A DNA stretch of 64,000 nt from NCBI GenBank assembly GCA_030447725.1, contig JAUJOQ010000001.1, forward strand, positions 904,823 to 968,822, given 5' to 3'. The notes beneath the pieces were generated by a model. That model did no database searches and had not been told where the DNA came from. It worked only from the letters and a program-made list of their open reading frames with translations. This DNA is from Thermoleophilaceae bacterium (lineage in GTDB: Bacteria; Actinomycetota; Thermoleophilia; Solirubrobacterales; Thermoleophilaceae). This document shows, one piece after another, positions 35,806 through 44,394 of the stretch (position 1 is its first letter; each line of letters begins with the position of its first letter). The position numbers were made by a program, and so were the translations under genes.

Positions 35806-37341
35806 CTAGCCGGGCGGCGGTTGGGGCGCAGGCTGCTGCGAGGGCGCCGGCTGCTGCGAGGGCGCCGGCTGCTGCGAGGGCGCCGGACCGCCCGCGGGTG
35901 GAGCCGCCGGCGGCGGGGCCTGCCCCGGCTGCCCGGACTGCCCGGTCTGCCCGGTCTGAATCACCACGGGCTTCGGTCCCTCGATCGGCTCGGTCCGGGG
36001 CGGCAGGGTGGTGGAGGATTCCTCCTCCTGTACCACGGGCACCTCGGGTACGACGGGTTCGGTTATGGGCGCGGGCTCCGGCACGGCGGCGGGTGCGGCA
36101 GGCTCGGTCTCGGGAGCCGCGGCGGCGTCCGGCTCGGGCGCGGCGACCTTGGCTACGGCTTTGGCAGCTGCAGCCTGGGCGGCGGCGGCGGGCGCCTCGA
36201 TGGCGGCGGCGCCGCGCTCGGAGCCGAGGGCGGGCTTGGCCAGGGCGCGGCTTGCCTCCGGCGCGAACGTGGCGACGGGGGCGGGTGCGCGCTCACGCGC
36301 GACCTGTCTGACCTCGGCCGCGCCCGCGGTCACGATCACGGCCGCGGCCATGCCTGCCGCGGCCTTCGAGGCGATCGCCCCGACACCGGCCGAGAGCATT
36401 CCTCCCGCTGCTGCGCCCCCTCCGGCGGCTGCGCCCCCTGCGGCGGCGCCACCGGCGGCCATGCCTGCTCCACCTGCCATCCCCGTGCCGCCGGCGGTCG
36501 CGCTCGAGCCTCCGGCGGCGCCGGTGCCCCCGAACCCGAGCTTCGCGATGCCGAGCTTCTTGAGGATCACGAGCGGTCCGAGCGGGAAGACGGCGGCGAG
36601 CGCCCTGCTCGTCTTGCGCAGCTCAGCGCGGAAGGTGCGGCAGCGCTCGCAGGACTTGAGGTGGCGTCGCGCCGGCGGAGTGGTCCGCGCCAGCCCCTCG
36701 GCGACCTCGCCCAGCTCCATCCGCACCTCCTCGCAGGTGAGCAGTCGCGCCTCGGAGGCCTCGGCCAGGCTCACCCGCGCACGCACGAGCAGCGACTTGA
36801 TGCTGGGGATCGTGGTGTCCATCGCCTCGGCGATCTGGTCGTAGGAGAGCGCGTCGATCTCGCGCAGCAGCAGTGCGGTGCGCTGGGTCTCTGGCAGCTC
36901 GCCCACGTCGTTCACGATGTCGCGGAACTCCTCGCGACGGTGCACGGTCTCGGCGGTGGTGGAGCCATTGTCGCGCTCGAAGATGTCCATCGAGTCCTGG
37001 CCCACGGCCTTCGGCTTGCGCAGGTGGTTGAGGCAGCGGTTGCGGGCGATCCGGTAGAGCCAGGGCCGGGCGTTGATCGGCCGGCTGTCGGCCACCAGCG
37101 CGTTGAAGGAGGCGGCGAACACCTCTTGGAGCACGTCCTCCGCGTCCTCCTGGGACGAGAGCATATGCCGGCAGAAGGCCAGTAGACGCGGCTGATAGCG
37201 CTGAACGAGCGCCTCGAAGGCGGCGTTGTTGCCGCCACGGATGAGCGCGACGAGCTTCTCGTCACCTTGCAGCCGCAGCAGCGGCGACCGCCCGCCGAGG
37301 GCCAGGGGCGCTGCGTGATGTCGTAGTGCGGAAGCTTCCAT
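35806..37341 (-). CDS. ECF-type sigma factor fused to zinc-finger domain and long Ala/Pro-rich tail
   Basis: 511 aa from the ATG at 37341 (a TTG at 37386 is possible). Residues about 20-185 are sigma region 2 (RYQPRLLAFCRHMLSSQEDAEDVLQEVF) and region 4 (LPETQRTALLLREIDALSYDQIAEAMDTTIPSIKSLLVRAR). A zinc-finger anti-sigma-like segment follows (HLKSCERCRTFRAEL). Then come Gly/Ala-rich sequence with hydrophobic stretches and about 180 residues of Ala/Pro/Glu, ending in tandem 6-residue repeats. Sigma and a likely membrane sensor or anti-sigma part are thus on one chain, suggesting self-regulation. Confidence 0.85.
   Translation of the reverse strand: MEASALRHHAAPLALGGRSPLLRLQGDEKLVALIRGGNNAAFEALVQRYQPRLLAFCRHMLSSQEDAEDVLQEVFAASFNALVADSRPINARPWLYRIARNRCLNHLRKPKAVGQDSMDIFERDNGSTTAETVHRREEFRDIVNDVGELPETQRTALLLREIDALSYDQIAEAMDTTIPSIKSLLVRARVSLAEASEARLLTCEEVRMELGEVAEGLARTTPPARRHLKSCERCRTFRAELRKTSRALAAVFPLGPLVILKKLGIAKLGFGGTGAAGGSSATAGGTGMAGGAGMAAGGAAAGGAAAGGGAAAGGMLSAGVGAIASKAAAGMAAAVIVTAGAAEVRQVARERAPAPVATFAPEASRALAKPALGSERGAAAIEAPAAAAQAAAAKAVAKVAAPEPDAAAAPETEPAAPAAVPEPAPITEPVVPEVPVVQEEESSTTLPPRTEPIEGPKPVVIQTGQTGQSGQPGQAPPPAAPPAGGPAPSQQPAPSQQPAPSQQPAPQPPPG
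35831..35884. repeat. 18-bp tandem repeat in sigma-factor tail
   Basis: Three perfect copies of GGCTGCTGCGAGGGCGCC on the plus strand encode Pro-Ala-Pro-Ser-Gln-Gln units on the minus strand, at the extreme C-terminus of the sigma factor gene. Confidence 0.85.
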
Positions 37342-37394
37342 GCCGATGCCGGAAAGCGCGTCCCCTACCGTCAGACACGCTAGCAAGGCTCGAG

Positions 37395-37421
37395 TTGCGC
37401 TTAGCGGGGAGCGCTTAGACT
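37395..37421 (+). promoter_or_regulatory. Promoter of tRNA-Leu
   Basis: TTGCGC at 37395-37400 and TAGACT at 37416-37421, spaced 15 bp, end 8 nt before the tRNA. Confidence 0.45.
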
Positions 37422-37429
37422 CGGTTCTC

Positions 37430-37512
37430 GCCCGGGTGCTGGAACGGTAGACAGAAGGGCCTTAAAAGTCCTGGCCCCTCGGGGCGTGTGGGTTCGAGTC
37501 CCACCCCGGGCA
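37430..37512 (+). tRNA. tRNA-Leu (anticodon TAA)
   Basis: 83 nt class II tRNA. The acceptor GCCCGGG pairs with CCCGGGC. The anticodon loop CTTAAAA gives anticodon TAA. A long variable arm (GGCCCCTCGGGGC) marks tRNA-Leu, and the T arm is TGGGTTCGAGTCCCA. Discriminator A; CCA not encoded. A coding sequence begins 3 nt after the 3' end. Confidence 0.95.
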
Positions 37513-37515
37513 CCT

Positions 37516-37683
37516 GTGACCGCATACGGAGACGACGACGACTGGGTCGGCGAGCCGCCCGAGGGGCGACACACGTCCGATCGGGCCAAGCCTGACTTCT
37601 GGGCTGACAAGCGGCCACCGAGCATCGCCGCCGCGGGCATCGGGCTCGTGTTGCTGATACTTCTGCTCGTCGTCCTGCTCTGA
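37516..37683 (+). CDS. Tail-anchored micro-protein downstream of tRNA-Leu
   Basis: 55 aa from the GTG at 37516. An acidic, Trp-containing soluble part (TAYGDDDDWVGEPPEGR) is followed by a C-terminal hydrophobic segment (IGLVLLILLLVVLL). No ribosome-binding site fits between the tRNA end and the start codon, so the message could only be leaderless, made by 3' processing of the tRNA. Similar Asp/Trp small membrane proteins are found in relatives, but I cannot name a family. Confidence 0.6.
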   Translation: MTAYGDDDDWVGEPPEGRHTSDRAKPDFWADKRPPSIAAAGIGLVLLILLLVVLL

Positions 37684-37743
37684 GCGATCGTTCTCCACCT
37701 CGCTCCAGGGCGAGCCTCTTCCCCCATGGGGGACAATCGGCGC

Positions 37744-40700
37744 ATGCCGTTCACCTTTGGCTGGCTCTACGGGAAGCTCGGCAGACGCTACTTCGCGTTG
37801 TTCCTGGCCTTCGAGTACATCTCGGGGGCGGTGATCACGCTCGCCACGGTGGGACTGTTCTCGCTCTACGAGGACATGTCGCAGCGCGAGTTCTGGCGAG
37901 TGGCCCTGGTGTCGCTGGGCTTCGTGACGGCTGCCATGACCTACTACGCCGTCAGGGTGTGGCGGCTGGCCCGGCCGCTGGTCGACTGGGTCGCGGGCCC
38001 GGGGCGCTCGCCCCAGGCCGCTCCCGGCGCGTGGCAGCGGGCGGTGGCGCTGCCGCGACAGATGGTGACTACGAGCGGGTGGCGGCCCTTCGCGCTGGTC
38101 AGCGTGCCGATCGCCGTCTACTGCACGGCCGCCTTCGAGCTGCCGTGGTACAGCGCCGCGATCATCTTCTCCGGGGCGCTGGTGGCTGTCACGTACGCGA
38201 CGATGCTGCACTTCTTCGCGGCCGAGGCCTTCCTGCGCCCCGTGATCGTCGACATCGCGCGCGAGCTGCCGGCCGACTGGCCGGGTCAGCGCACGGGCGT
38301 GCCGCTGCGCTGGAAGCTGCTCGGTGGCCTGCCACTGATCAACGTGATCACCGGGGTGGTGGTCAGCGGACTGTCGGCCGATGCGACGGCCTCGCTCGAG
38401 GACCTCGGCGTGGACGTGATCGTGGCGGTGCTCGTGGCGTTTACGATTTCGTTGGAGCTGACGGTGCTGCTGAGCAAGTCGGTGCTAGGACCCGTGGACA
38501 CGCTGCTGGAAGCAACCGACCGCGTCAAGCGCGGCGACCTCGACACGCGCGTGCCCGTCACCTCCGGCGACGAGCTGGGAGCGCTGGCCGGTAGCTTCAA
38601 CGAGATGATGGACGGACTCGCAGAGCGCGAGAAGCTGCGCCAGGCCTTCGGCAGCTACGTCGATCCGGAGGTGGCCGACCGGGTGCTCTCCGAGGGTGAG
38701 CTGCTCGAGGGCCGCGAGGTGGAGGTCACGGTGCTGTTCGTCGACGTGCGTGACTTCACGCCCTTCGCCGAGCGCTCGAACGCACGGGAGACGGTGGCCT
38801 TCCTCAATCGGTTCTTCGAGGTTGCGGTGCCTATCCTGCAACACCATGGGGGCCACGCCAACAAGTTCGTCGGTGACGGCATCCTCGGCGTCTTCGGCGC
38901 ACCCGAACGGCTGCCCGACCACGCTGACCGTGCGCTCGCCGCGGCGTGTGAGATGAAGGCCGCGGTGCGCGAGCGGTTCGGGGACCACGTGCGCATTGGC
39001 GTCGGCGTCAACTCGGGGCCTGTCGTCGTGGGATCGGTGGGGGGAGGGGGGCGCCTGGAGTTCGCGGTGATCGGCGATGCGGTCAACGTGGCGTCGCGTG
39101 TGGAGGCCGCGACACGCGAGACAGGCGACACGGTGCTGCTCACCGAGGCCACGCGCCGCCTGCTCGAGCGCCCCGGTAACCTGGAACTGAAGGAGCGCGG
39201 CACGCTGCCGCTGAAGGGCAAGCGCGACCCCGTGCCGGTCTTCGCCGCCACCCGGATAGACGAACGTACGACGGGCGACGGCCCCCGCCTCGTCGCGGGC
39301 GGCCGAGCCGCCGACGCATCCTGGATGGAAGCCCCGCGTTCGCTGCCGCCGGCGCAGATGCGAAACCTTCTCGCGGGCGCGCCCGCGAGGGCTGTCCTGC
39401 TTCTCCTCGCGCTCGTGGCGTTCGCCGGAACGGTGACGCAGGGGGCACAGGCCGACAAGGGCAAGGCGTCCAAGGTCGAGAAGGCTCCCCAGCCCGCGAA
39501 GGCCCCTAAGGCCCCTAAGGCCCCGAAGGCCCCTAAGGCCCCGAAGGCCCCGAAGGCCCCGAAGGTCCAGAAGGCCCCGAAGGTCCAGAAGGCCCCGAAG
39601 GTCCAGAAGGCCCCGAAGGCGCAGAAGGCCCCGAAGGCGCAGAGCGCCCCCAAAGCGCCGAAGGCCAAGGCGCCGAAGGCCAAGGCGCCGAAGGCCAAAG
39701 CACCGAAGGCCAAAGCACCGAAGGCCAAAGCGCCGAAGGCCAAGGCGCCGAAGGCCAAGGCGCCGAAGGCCGACAAGGCACCCAAGCCCTCGGCGGCTCC
39801 CGTCCGACGGCAGGCGGCGCAGGCGCCCACGGGCGCCCCTGCACAGACGCCGGGCCCCGTCCAGGCCGGCCAGGACACCCAGGCGCCGTCGACGAGGCCC
39901 GGGGAGCAGCGCCCGGCCGGGGGGCGGGGCGGGCGCGGCGGGCCCACTCGACGAGGCGGGCGCAGCGGGCCAACGAAAGGTGGCGCTCGCGAACCAAGCG
40001 CCGGCCGTCCGGTCCGCGGCGGAGGACCCGATCGAGCGGCAAAGCAGTCGCTGGCGGGGTCGGTCGCGCGAGAGCGCCAGGCTGCCGCCGAGCCGGCATC
40101 TCGATCCGTCCAGCCGCGCCCGAAGGAGAAGGCGGAGGGGGAGGCGGCCGAGACGACCGTCGGTGGTCGCGGGCGCGCGCAGGCGTTCGAGAAGACCGTG
40201 CGTGACATCGTCAAAGTCGTGCCGGAGTCGATCAAGGCGCTCCTCGCCGCGCTTGCGGTGCTGTCCATCGTGCTCGGCGGCAGCTATCTGGCCACCGCGG
40301 CGCGGGCGCGCAGGCTGGCCCGCCAGCGTGCCGACCTGCTCCAGGACGTCGGGCTCCTCCAGACGGCGCTCCTGCCGCCCGTGCCCGCCAAGGTGGGCGG
40401 GCTGCGAACCTCCGTCGCCTACCGCCCGTCCGACGGCCCGGGTGCGGGCGGAGACTTCTACGACGCCCTCACGCTTCCCGGCGGTCGAGCGGCCTTCATC
40501 TTGGGCGACGTCTCGGGCCATGGGCGCCAGGCGCTGGCGCAGACCGCCTTCATGCGCTACACGTTGCGCGCCTACCTCGAGGCCGGACTGGAGCCCAGGT
40601 CCACGCTGCAGGTGGCCGGACGTGTGATCGGCGAGCATCTCGACGGGCACTTCGCCACCGTGGTGCTGGCGGTACACGATCCGGGGAGGGGCTCGCTGAC

Positions 40701-41316
40701 GTACGCCTGCGCGGGACATCCCGCTCCGATCGTGGTCGGTGACGCCCGGTCCGAGCCGGTGCTGGCCGGCTGGGCGCCGCCGATCGGAATGGGCATGCGG
40801 ACGGGCATGCGCCAGACCACCGTGCCGTTCCCGCCGGGATCGATGGCATGCCTGTACACCGACGGCCTGGTCGAGGCACGAACCGAGGACGGCATGCTCG
40901 GCCGTACCCGCCTGGCGGACATCGTGGAGGATCTGGGCCGGGGCGCCACCGCCGAGGACCTACTGGCAGCGGTGGCCGCCGAGGCGCGGCTTGTCTCCGA
41001 CGACATGGCGACCGTGGTGCTCAGCGCGACGGCCGGAGTCACCTCGGGCGGCTTCCGCTGCGAGCATCTCGAAGTCGATGCCGAGGAGGTCGAGAGCGGT
41101 CTCGCCGAGCGCTTCCTGATCGCCTGCAAGGTGCCGGCCGACCGCCTCGCGAAGGCCGCCGCCGAGGCCCGCGCCCTGGCGGCGGACCATGGAGGAGCGG
41201 TCCTATGCGTGCGCTTCGGGGTCGCAGCCTCCCGGGTGGAGGTGCTGCCCCACAACGTGACCAGCTTGGAGGCGGCGTCACGCATCCGCGCCGTGCCCAG
41301 CCGCAGCTCAGCCTGA
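37744..41316 (+). CDS. Adenylate cyclase - KAP repeat - SpoIIE phosphatase fusion protein
   Basis: 1190 aa (ATG 37744; in-frame ATG at 37726). A membrane region of about six helices (about 20-245) leads to HAMP (GPVDTLLEATDRVKRGDLDTR) and a class III cyclase (about 323-475). The cyclase keeps both metal Asp residues (FVDVRDF, FVGDG), the ATP-type Lys (NKF), and FAVIGDAVNVASR. At about 539-569 sits a signal-peptide-like MRNLLAGAPARAVLLLLALV ending QGAQA. A lysine-rich KAP repeat region (about 578-680), Gly/Arg-rich sequence, another membrane helix (about 835-855), and a PP2C domain follow. The PP2C metal Asp residues are seen in GGDFYDA, GDVSGHG, TDGLVEA and SDDMATV. The internal signal suggests two ancestral genes. 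Confidence 0.85.
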   Translation: MPFTFGWLYGKLGRRYFALFLAFEYISGAVITLATVGLFSLYEDMSQREFWRVALVSLGFVTAAMTYYAVRVWRLARPLVDWVAGPGRSPQAAPGAWQRAVALPRQMVTTSGWRPFALVSVPIAVYCTAAFELPWYSAAIIFSGALVAVTYATMLHFFAAEAFLRPVIVDIARELPADWPGQRTGVPLRWKLLGGLPLINVITGVVVSGLSADATASLEDLGVDVIVAVLVAFTISLELTVLLSKSVLGPVDTLLEATDRVKRGDLDTRVPVTSGDELGALAGSFNEMMDGLAEREKLRQAFGSYVDPEVADRVLSEGELLEGREVEVTVLFVDVRDFTPFAERSNARETVAFLNRFFEVAVPILQHHGGHANKFVGDGILGVFGAPERLPDHADRALAAACEMKAAVRERFGDHVRIGVGVNSGPVVVGSVGGGGRLEFAVIGDAVNVASRVEAATRETGDTVLLTEATRRLLERPGNLELKERGTLPLKGKRDPVPVFAATRIDERTTGDGPRLVAGGRAADASWMEAPRSLPPAQMRNLLAGAPARAVLLLLALVAFAGTVTQGAQADKGKASKVEKAPQPAKAPKAPKAPKAPKAPKAPKAPKVQKAPKVQKAPKVQKAPKAQKAPKAQSAPKAPKAKAPKAKAPKAKAPKAKAPKAKAPKAKAPKAKAPKADKAPKPSAAPVRRQAAQAPTGAPAQTPGPVQAGQDTQAPSTRPGEQRPAGGRGGRGGPTRRGGRSGPTKGGAREPSAGRPVRGGGPDRAAKQSLAGSVARERQAAAEPASRSVQPRPKEKAEGEAAETTVGGRGRAQAFEKTVRDIVKVVPESIKALLAALAVLSIVLGGSYLATAARARRLARQRADLLQDVGLLQTALLPPVPAKVGGLRTSVAYRPSDGPGAGGDFYDALTLPGGRAAFILGDVSGHGRQALAQTAFMRYTLRAYLEAGLEPRSTLQVAGRVIGEHLDGHFATVVLAVHDPGRGSLTYACAGHPAPIVVGDARSEPVLAGWAPPIGMGMRTGMRQTTVPFPPGSMACLYTDGLVEARTEDGMLGRTRLADIVEDLGRGATAEDLLAAVAAEARLVSDDMATVVLSATAGVTSGGFRCEHLEVDAEEVESGLAERFLIACKVPADRLAKAAAEARALAADHGGAVLCVRFGVAASRVEVLPHNVTSLEAASRIRAVPSRSSA
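39478..39790 (+). repeat. Lys-Ala-Pro coding repeat array
   Basis: Short units (AAGGCCCCT/AAGGCCCCG, AAGGTCCAGAAGGCCCCG, AAGGCCAAGGCGCCG) are repeated about 30 times, encoding KAP, KVQKAP and KAKAP. This resembles histone H1-like lysine repeats. The units are in frame and are direct repeats without unique spacers. Confidence 0.9.
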
Positions 41317-41330
41317 CGGCGTCCCTGGGA

Positions 41331-41336
41331 TAGGCT
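41331..41336 (+). promoter_or_regulatory. -10 box TAGGCT of leaderless ThDP-enzyme gene
   Basis: TAGGCT lies 9 nt before the ATG at 41346. Confidence 0.5.
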
Positions 41337-41345
41337 GCGCGCCGG

Positions 41346-42998
41346 ATGGCGACCGAGGAGCAGATCGATCCCGGCGCCGGACTTCACGGCGGCCGGCTTG
41401 TCGCCAAGCGCCTCAAGGCCCACGGGGTCACCAAGCTGTTCACGCTCTCGGGCGGACACCTCTTCTCGATCTACGACGGCTGTCGCGAGGAGGGGATCGA
41501 CATCGTCGACACCCGCCACGAGCAGTCGGCGGCGTTCGCCGCCGAGGGATGGGCCAAGGCCACCCGCCGGCCAGGGGTGTGCGCGCTCACCGCGGGCCCC
41601 GGTGTCACGAACGCGATGAGCCCACTCGGCTCCGCGCTGCAGAACGGCTCGCCGCTGGTGGCGCTCGGCGGCCGGGCGCCTGCGATGCGCTGGGGACAGG
41701 GCTCGCTTCAGGAGATCGACCACGTGCCCTTCGTCGCGCCGCTCACGCGCTCGGCTGCCACGGCCGGCTCGACCGCCGAGATCCCCAATCTGGTCGACGG
41801 TGCCTTCGCCGCCGCTTCGGGCCCGCCGTCGGGGCCGGCGTTCGTCGACTTCCCCCTCGACGTGGTGTTCATGGAGGCCGACGTGCACGCCGACTCGGAG
41901 GTCGAGCAGCTCGACCACCTAACGCTCCCTGCCGCCGAGGGCGTGGAGCGGGCGGCCGAGTTGCTGCACGGTGCGAAGCGGCCGGTGATCATGGCCGGCA
42001 CCGGGCTCTACTGGGCCCATGGCGAGCACGCCCTGCGCGCGCTGGCCGAGGAGCGGCGCGTGCCGGTTTTCGTGAACGGCCTCGGCCGCGGCTGCATGCC
42101 CGCCGATCACGAGTTGTTCTTCTCGCGCGCGCGGGGGCAGGGCCTCGAGGGCGCTGACGTGGCCCTGGTGATCGGGGTGCCGATGGACTTTCGCCTGGGC
42201 TTCGGCGGCTCCTTCGGAGACGACACGCAGATCGTGGTCGTCGACTCCGCGCAGACCGACCGCCAATCGCCGCGCGCCGCCGCGCTCGAGCTCTACGGCG
42301 GCATCGCTGCCACGCTGGACGCGATCCGCGAGGGGGCCCCCGGCGGACCGGACCGGTCGGCCTGGATCGGCTCCCTGCGCGAGGCAGAGGACGAGAAGCG
42401 CGCCGGCGAGCAGGCAGAGCTCACCGACGACCGTGCCCCGCTGCACCCGCTGCGCCTGTACCACGAGCTGCGGCGGGTGCTCGCCCGTGATGCCGTCGTG
42501 ATCGGCGACGGCGGCGACTTCGTCTCCTACGCCGGCCGGGTGATCGACACCTATCAGCCCGGATGCTGGATGGACCCGGGACCGTTCGGGTGCCTGGGCG
42601 CCGGGCCGGGCTATGCGCTGGCAGCCAAGCTCGCCAACCCGGACAGGCAGGTGTGCCTGCTGCTTGGCGACGGGGCCTTCGGCTTCAGCGGCATGGAGTT
42701 CGACACGCTCGTGCGCCATGGGGTGCCCGTAGTGGCGGTGATGGGCAACAACGGCATCTGGGCGCTCGAGAAGCACCCGATGGAGTTCCTCTACGGCTAT
42801 TCGGTCGCAGCCGACCTGCAGCCCAACTGCCGCTATGACCAGGTGGTCGAGGCGCTCGGCGGACATGGCGAGCTCGTGGAGCGGCCCGACGAGCTGGGGC
42901 CGGCGCTCGAGCGCGCGTTCGCGTCGGGCAGGCCGGCGCTCGTAAACGTGATGACGGATCCCAGCGTCGTGTACCCGCGCCGCTCCAATCTGGCCTGA
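41346..42998 (+). CDS. Thiamine-diphosphate enzyme, acetolactate synthase-like
   Basis: 550 aa with the three-domain layout of the acetolactate synthase superfamily. The N-terminal PYR domain has the cofactor-activating Glu in [24 protein letters not shown] and TAGPGVTN. A middle Rossmann-like domain follows. The C-terminal domain has the ThDP motif [34 protein letters not shown]. Lack of an acetolactate synthase small subunit gene nearby and the overall form suggest a 2-hydroxyacyl-CoA lyase or oxalyl-CoA decarboxylase-type enzyme, not branched-chain amino acid synthesis. The exact substrate cannot be read from sequence. Confidence 0.85.
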   Translation: MATEEQIDPGAGLHGGRLVAKRLKAHGVTKLFTLSGGHLFSIYDGCREEGIDIVDTRHEQSAAFAAEGWAKATRRPGVCALTAGPGVTNAMSPLGSALQNGSPLVALGGRAPAMRWGQGSLQEIDHVPFVAPLTRSAATAGSTAEIPNLVDGAFAAASGPPSGPAFVDFPLDVVFMEADVHADSEVEQLDHLTLPAAEGVERAAELLHGAKRPVIMAGTGLYWAHGEHALRALAEERRVPVFVNGLGRGCMPADHELFFSRARGQGLEGADVALVIGVPMDFRLGFGGSFGDDTQIVVVDSAQTDRQSPRAAALELYGGIAATLDAIREGAPGGPDRSAWIGSLREAEDEKRAGEQAELTDDRAPLHPLRLYHELRRVLARDAVVIGDGGDFVSYAGRVIDTYQPGCWMDPGPFGCLGAGPGYALAAKLANPDRQVCLLLGDGAFGFSGMEFDTLVRHGVPVVAVMGNNGIWALEKHPMEFLYGYSVAADLQPNCRYDQVVEALGGHGELVERPDELGPALERAFASGRPALVNVMTDPSVVYPRRSNLA

Positions 42999-43004
42999 GG
43001 CGTG

Positions 43005-43203
43005 TTAAACAGAACCGCCCGGACCGAAATCCGAGCGGTTCCTAGGCGGCCCAATCAGGACGGGCAGGGGTACGTGCCTTGACAGGGCCTGGTGGTCCGA
43101 ACGGCGGGAGGCGCCGACACGATGCGGCATCGCCCGGACCTATGAACCGGACGAGCGAAAGGCCCATGGGATGAAGCACGACCCTTACCCAAAGCCCGGC
43201 TAA
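43005..43203 (-). ncRNA. Candidate structured non-coding RNA between convergent genes
   Basis: No open frame fits this interval. On the reverse strand a TATAGT -10 box (43214-43209) would start a transcript near 43203. It would end at a hairpin AACCGC-TCGGA-loop-TCCGG-GCGGTT (43040-43013) followed by CTGTTT. The interior holds further complementary arms, for example CGATG...CATCG enclosed by GTCCG...CGGAC. The length of about 195 nt resembles 6S-type RNAs. The hallmarks of tmRNA, SRP RNA and RNase P RNA are absent. Could instead be part of the ppx 3' end. Confidence 0.35.
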
Positions 43204-43208
43204 CAGGG

Positions 43209-43214
43209 ACTATA
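43209..43214 (-). promoter_or_regulatory. -10 box TATAGT for candidate ncRNA
   Basis: A near-consensus TATAGT on the reverse strand in an intergenic region; no good -35 at 17 bp, where TTCCCA is found. Confidence 0.35.
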
Positions 43215-43282
43215 CACCGGTCGCAACCGTTTGGGAATTAACTTTTGTCTAAAGCTGACCGCTCGCCAGCTCCGGCCGAGCA

Positions 43283-44221
43283 TCAGCTTCGCGTGAGGAG
43301 ATCGAGTGCCGCGCCGTGCAGGATGTCGGCCTCGCTGACCTCCACGTACTCGAGCCCGAAGGCGCGCATGGACTCCACGAGGATCGTCGCGCCGGCCACG
43401 ATGGTGGGGGCGCGGTCGGGGTGCAACCCCGGCACTTCCCGGCGCTGGTCGAGGGGCACGGCAGCCAGCCTCGCCAGCATCCGCTCGCACTCGCCGAGCA
43501 ACAGCCGGTAGCCGTCCACGCGGGCGGCGTCGTAGGGCACCAGCTCCTGGTCGATGGCGGCCAGCGAGGTCGCGGTCCCCGCCACGGCGATGCCCTCCTG
43601 CACAGAGTTGCGCACATGCACCGGTACACCCGCGGCCACGATCTCGCGCGCCGCGGCAGCCAGCGCCTCGAGATCCTCGTGTTGTGGCGGGTCACCGGTC
43701 AGATGGCGTTCGGTCTGGCGCACGGAGCCGAGGCGCGTCGACACGTGAAAAGCCGGGTCTTCCCCGGGGCGGCCAACCACGTACTCGGTGCTGCCACCGC
43801 CGATGTCGATCACGAGCACCGACCCACTGCCGGTGGGCCGGCCGGAGGTGGCGCCCAGAAAGGTGAGCCGTGCCTCCTCCTCACCGGGAACGATGCGGAT
43901 CTCAAATCCCGACCGCTCGCGCACCGCCTGCTGGAACTGGGGCCCGTTGGCGGCGTCGCGCACCGCGCTGGTAGCCACCGCGACCGACAGCTCGGCCACG
44001 TGGCGATCGGCCGCATCTCGGTAGCGACCCAGACAGGCGTGCACTCGCTCCATGGCGTCGTCGGCCAGCCTGCCGCTGGAGTCGACGCCCTGCCCGAGCC
44101 GCGTGACCTCGGTCAGGCGCTCGAGCTCGACCAGCTCACCGGCGCCGGTCAGGTCGGCCACCAGCAGCCGCGTCGAGTTTGTGCCGAGGTCCGCCACCGC
44201 GATGCGCCGCACGCCGCCCAA
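43283..44221 (-). CDS. ppx: Exopolyphosphatase, Ppx/GppA family
   Basis: 312 aa, the usual length for actinobacterial short Ppx. The actin-like ATPase motifs are VADLGTNSTRLLVADL (phosphate 1), VATSAVRDAANG, and VLVIDIGGGSTEYVVG (phosphate 2). They degrade polyphosphate or convert pppGpp to ppGpp. The open frame extends upstream through the tRNA-fMet complement, which is not coding. TTG 44221 is chosen because it lies 7 nt after a -10 box and just before the first beta strand. A ppx homologue near eno/ftsB is also conserved in mycobacteria (Rv1026). Confidence 0.92.
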   Translation of the reverse strand: MGGVRRIAVADLGTNSTRLLVADLTGAGELVELERLTEVTRLGQGVDSSGRLADDAMERVHACLGRYRDAADRHVAELSVAVATSAVRDAANGPQFQQAVRERSGFEIRIVPGEEEARLTFLGATSGRPTGSGSVLVIDIGGGSTEYVVGRPGEDPAFHVSTRLGSVRQTERHLTGDPPQHEDLEALAAAAREIVAAGVPVHVRNSVQEGIAVAGTATSLAAIDQELVPYDAARVDGYRLLLGECERMLARLAAVPLDQRREVPGLHPDRAPTIVAGATILVESMRAFGLEYVEVSEADILHGAALDLLTRS

Positions 44222-44228
44222 GGGGGGC

Positions 44229-44234
44229 ACGCTA
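44229..44234 (-). promoter_or_regulatory. -10 box TAGCGT of leaderless ppx
   Basis: Reverse-strand TAGCGT is 7 nt before the TTG at 44221. Confidence 0.45.
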
Positions 44235-44274
44235 TCGCCCGTGGGTCCGCGCCGGTAGCGGACCGTGCACCCGC

Positions 44275-44302
44275 TTGACGGTCGCGGAGCAGTTGCTAGA
44301 TT
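44275..44302 (+). promoter_or_regulatory. Sigma-70 promoter of initiator tRNA
   Basis: TTGACG (44275-44280) and TAGATT (44297-44302) with a 16-bp spacer end 11 nt before the tRNA. This is among the best-formed promoters in the window. Confidence 0.75.
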
Positions 44303-44313
44303 CAAGGATGCGC

Positions 44314-44387
<74 letters not shown>

Positions 44388-44394
44388 CTCAAGG

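Noticed and set aside
35638..37185. Long forward open frame over the sigma-factor gene
   Set aside because: Low-complexity Gly/Arg sequence opposite a clear sigma factor; coding is on the reverse strand.
39478..39790. Repeat array as a CRISPR candidate
   Set aside because: Units are short, contiguous and in frame (Lys-Ala-Pro codons), with no unique spacers or cas genes.
38485..40719. 744-codon open frame antisense to the cyclase fusion
   Set aside because: It mirrors the forward gene with Arg/Leu/Gly-rich repeats, has no family motifs, and arises from high-GC codon bias.
43005..43203. Candidate RNA as tmRNA, SRP RNA or RNase P RNA
   Set aside because: The tRNA-like ends of tmRNA, the SRP tetraloop core and the RNase P catalytic stretches are all missing.
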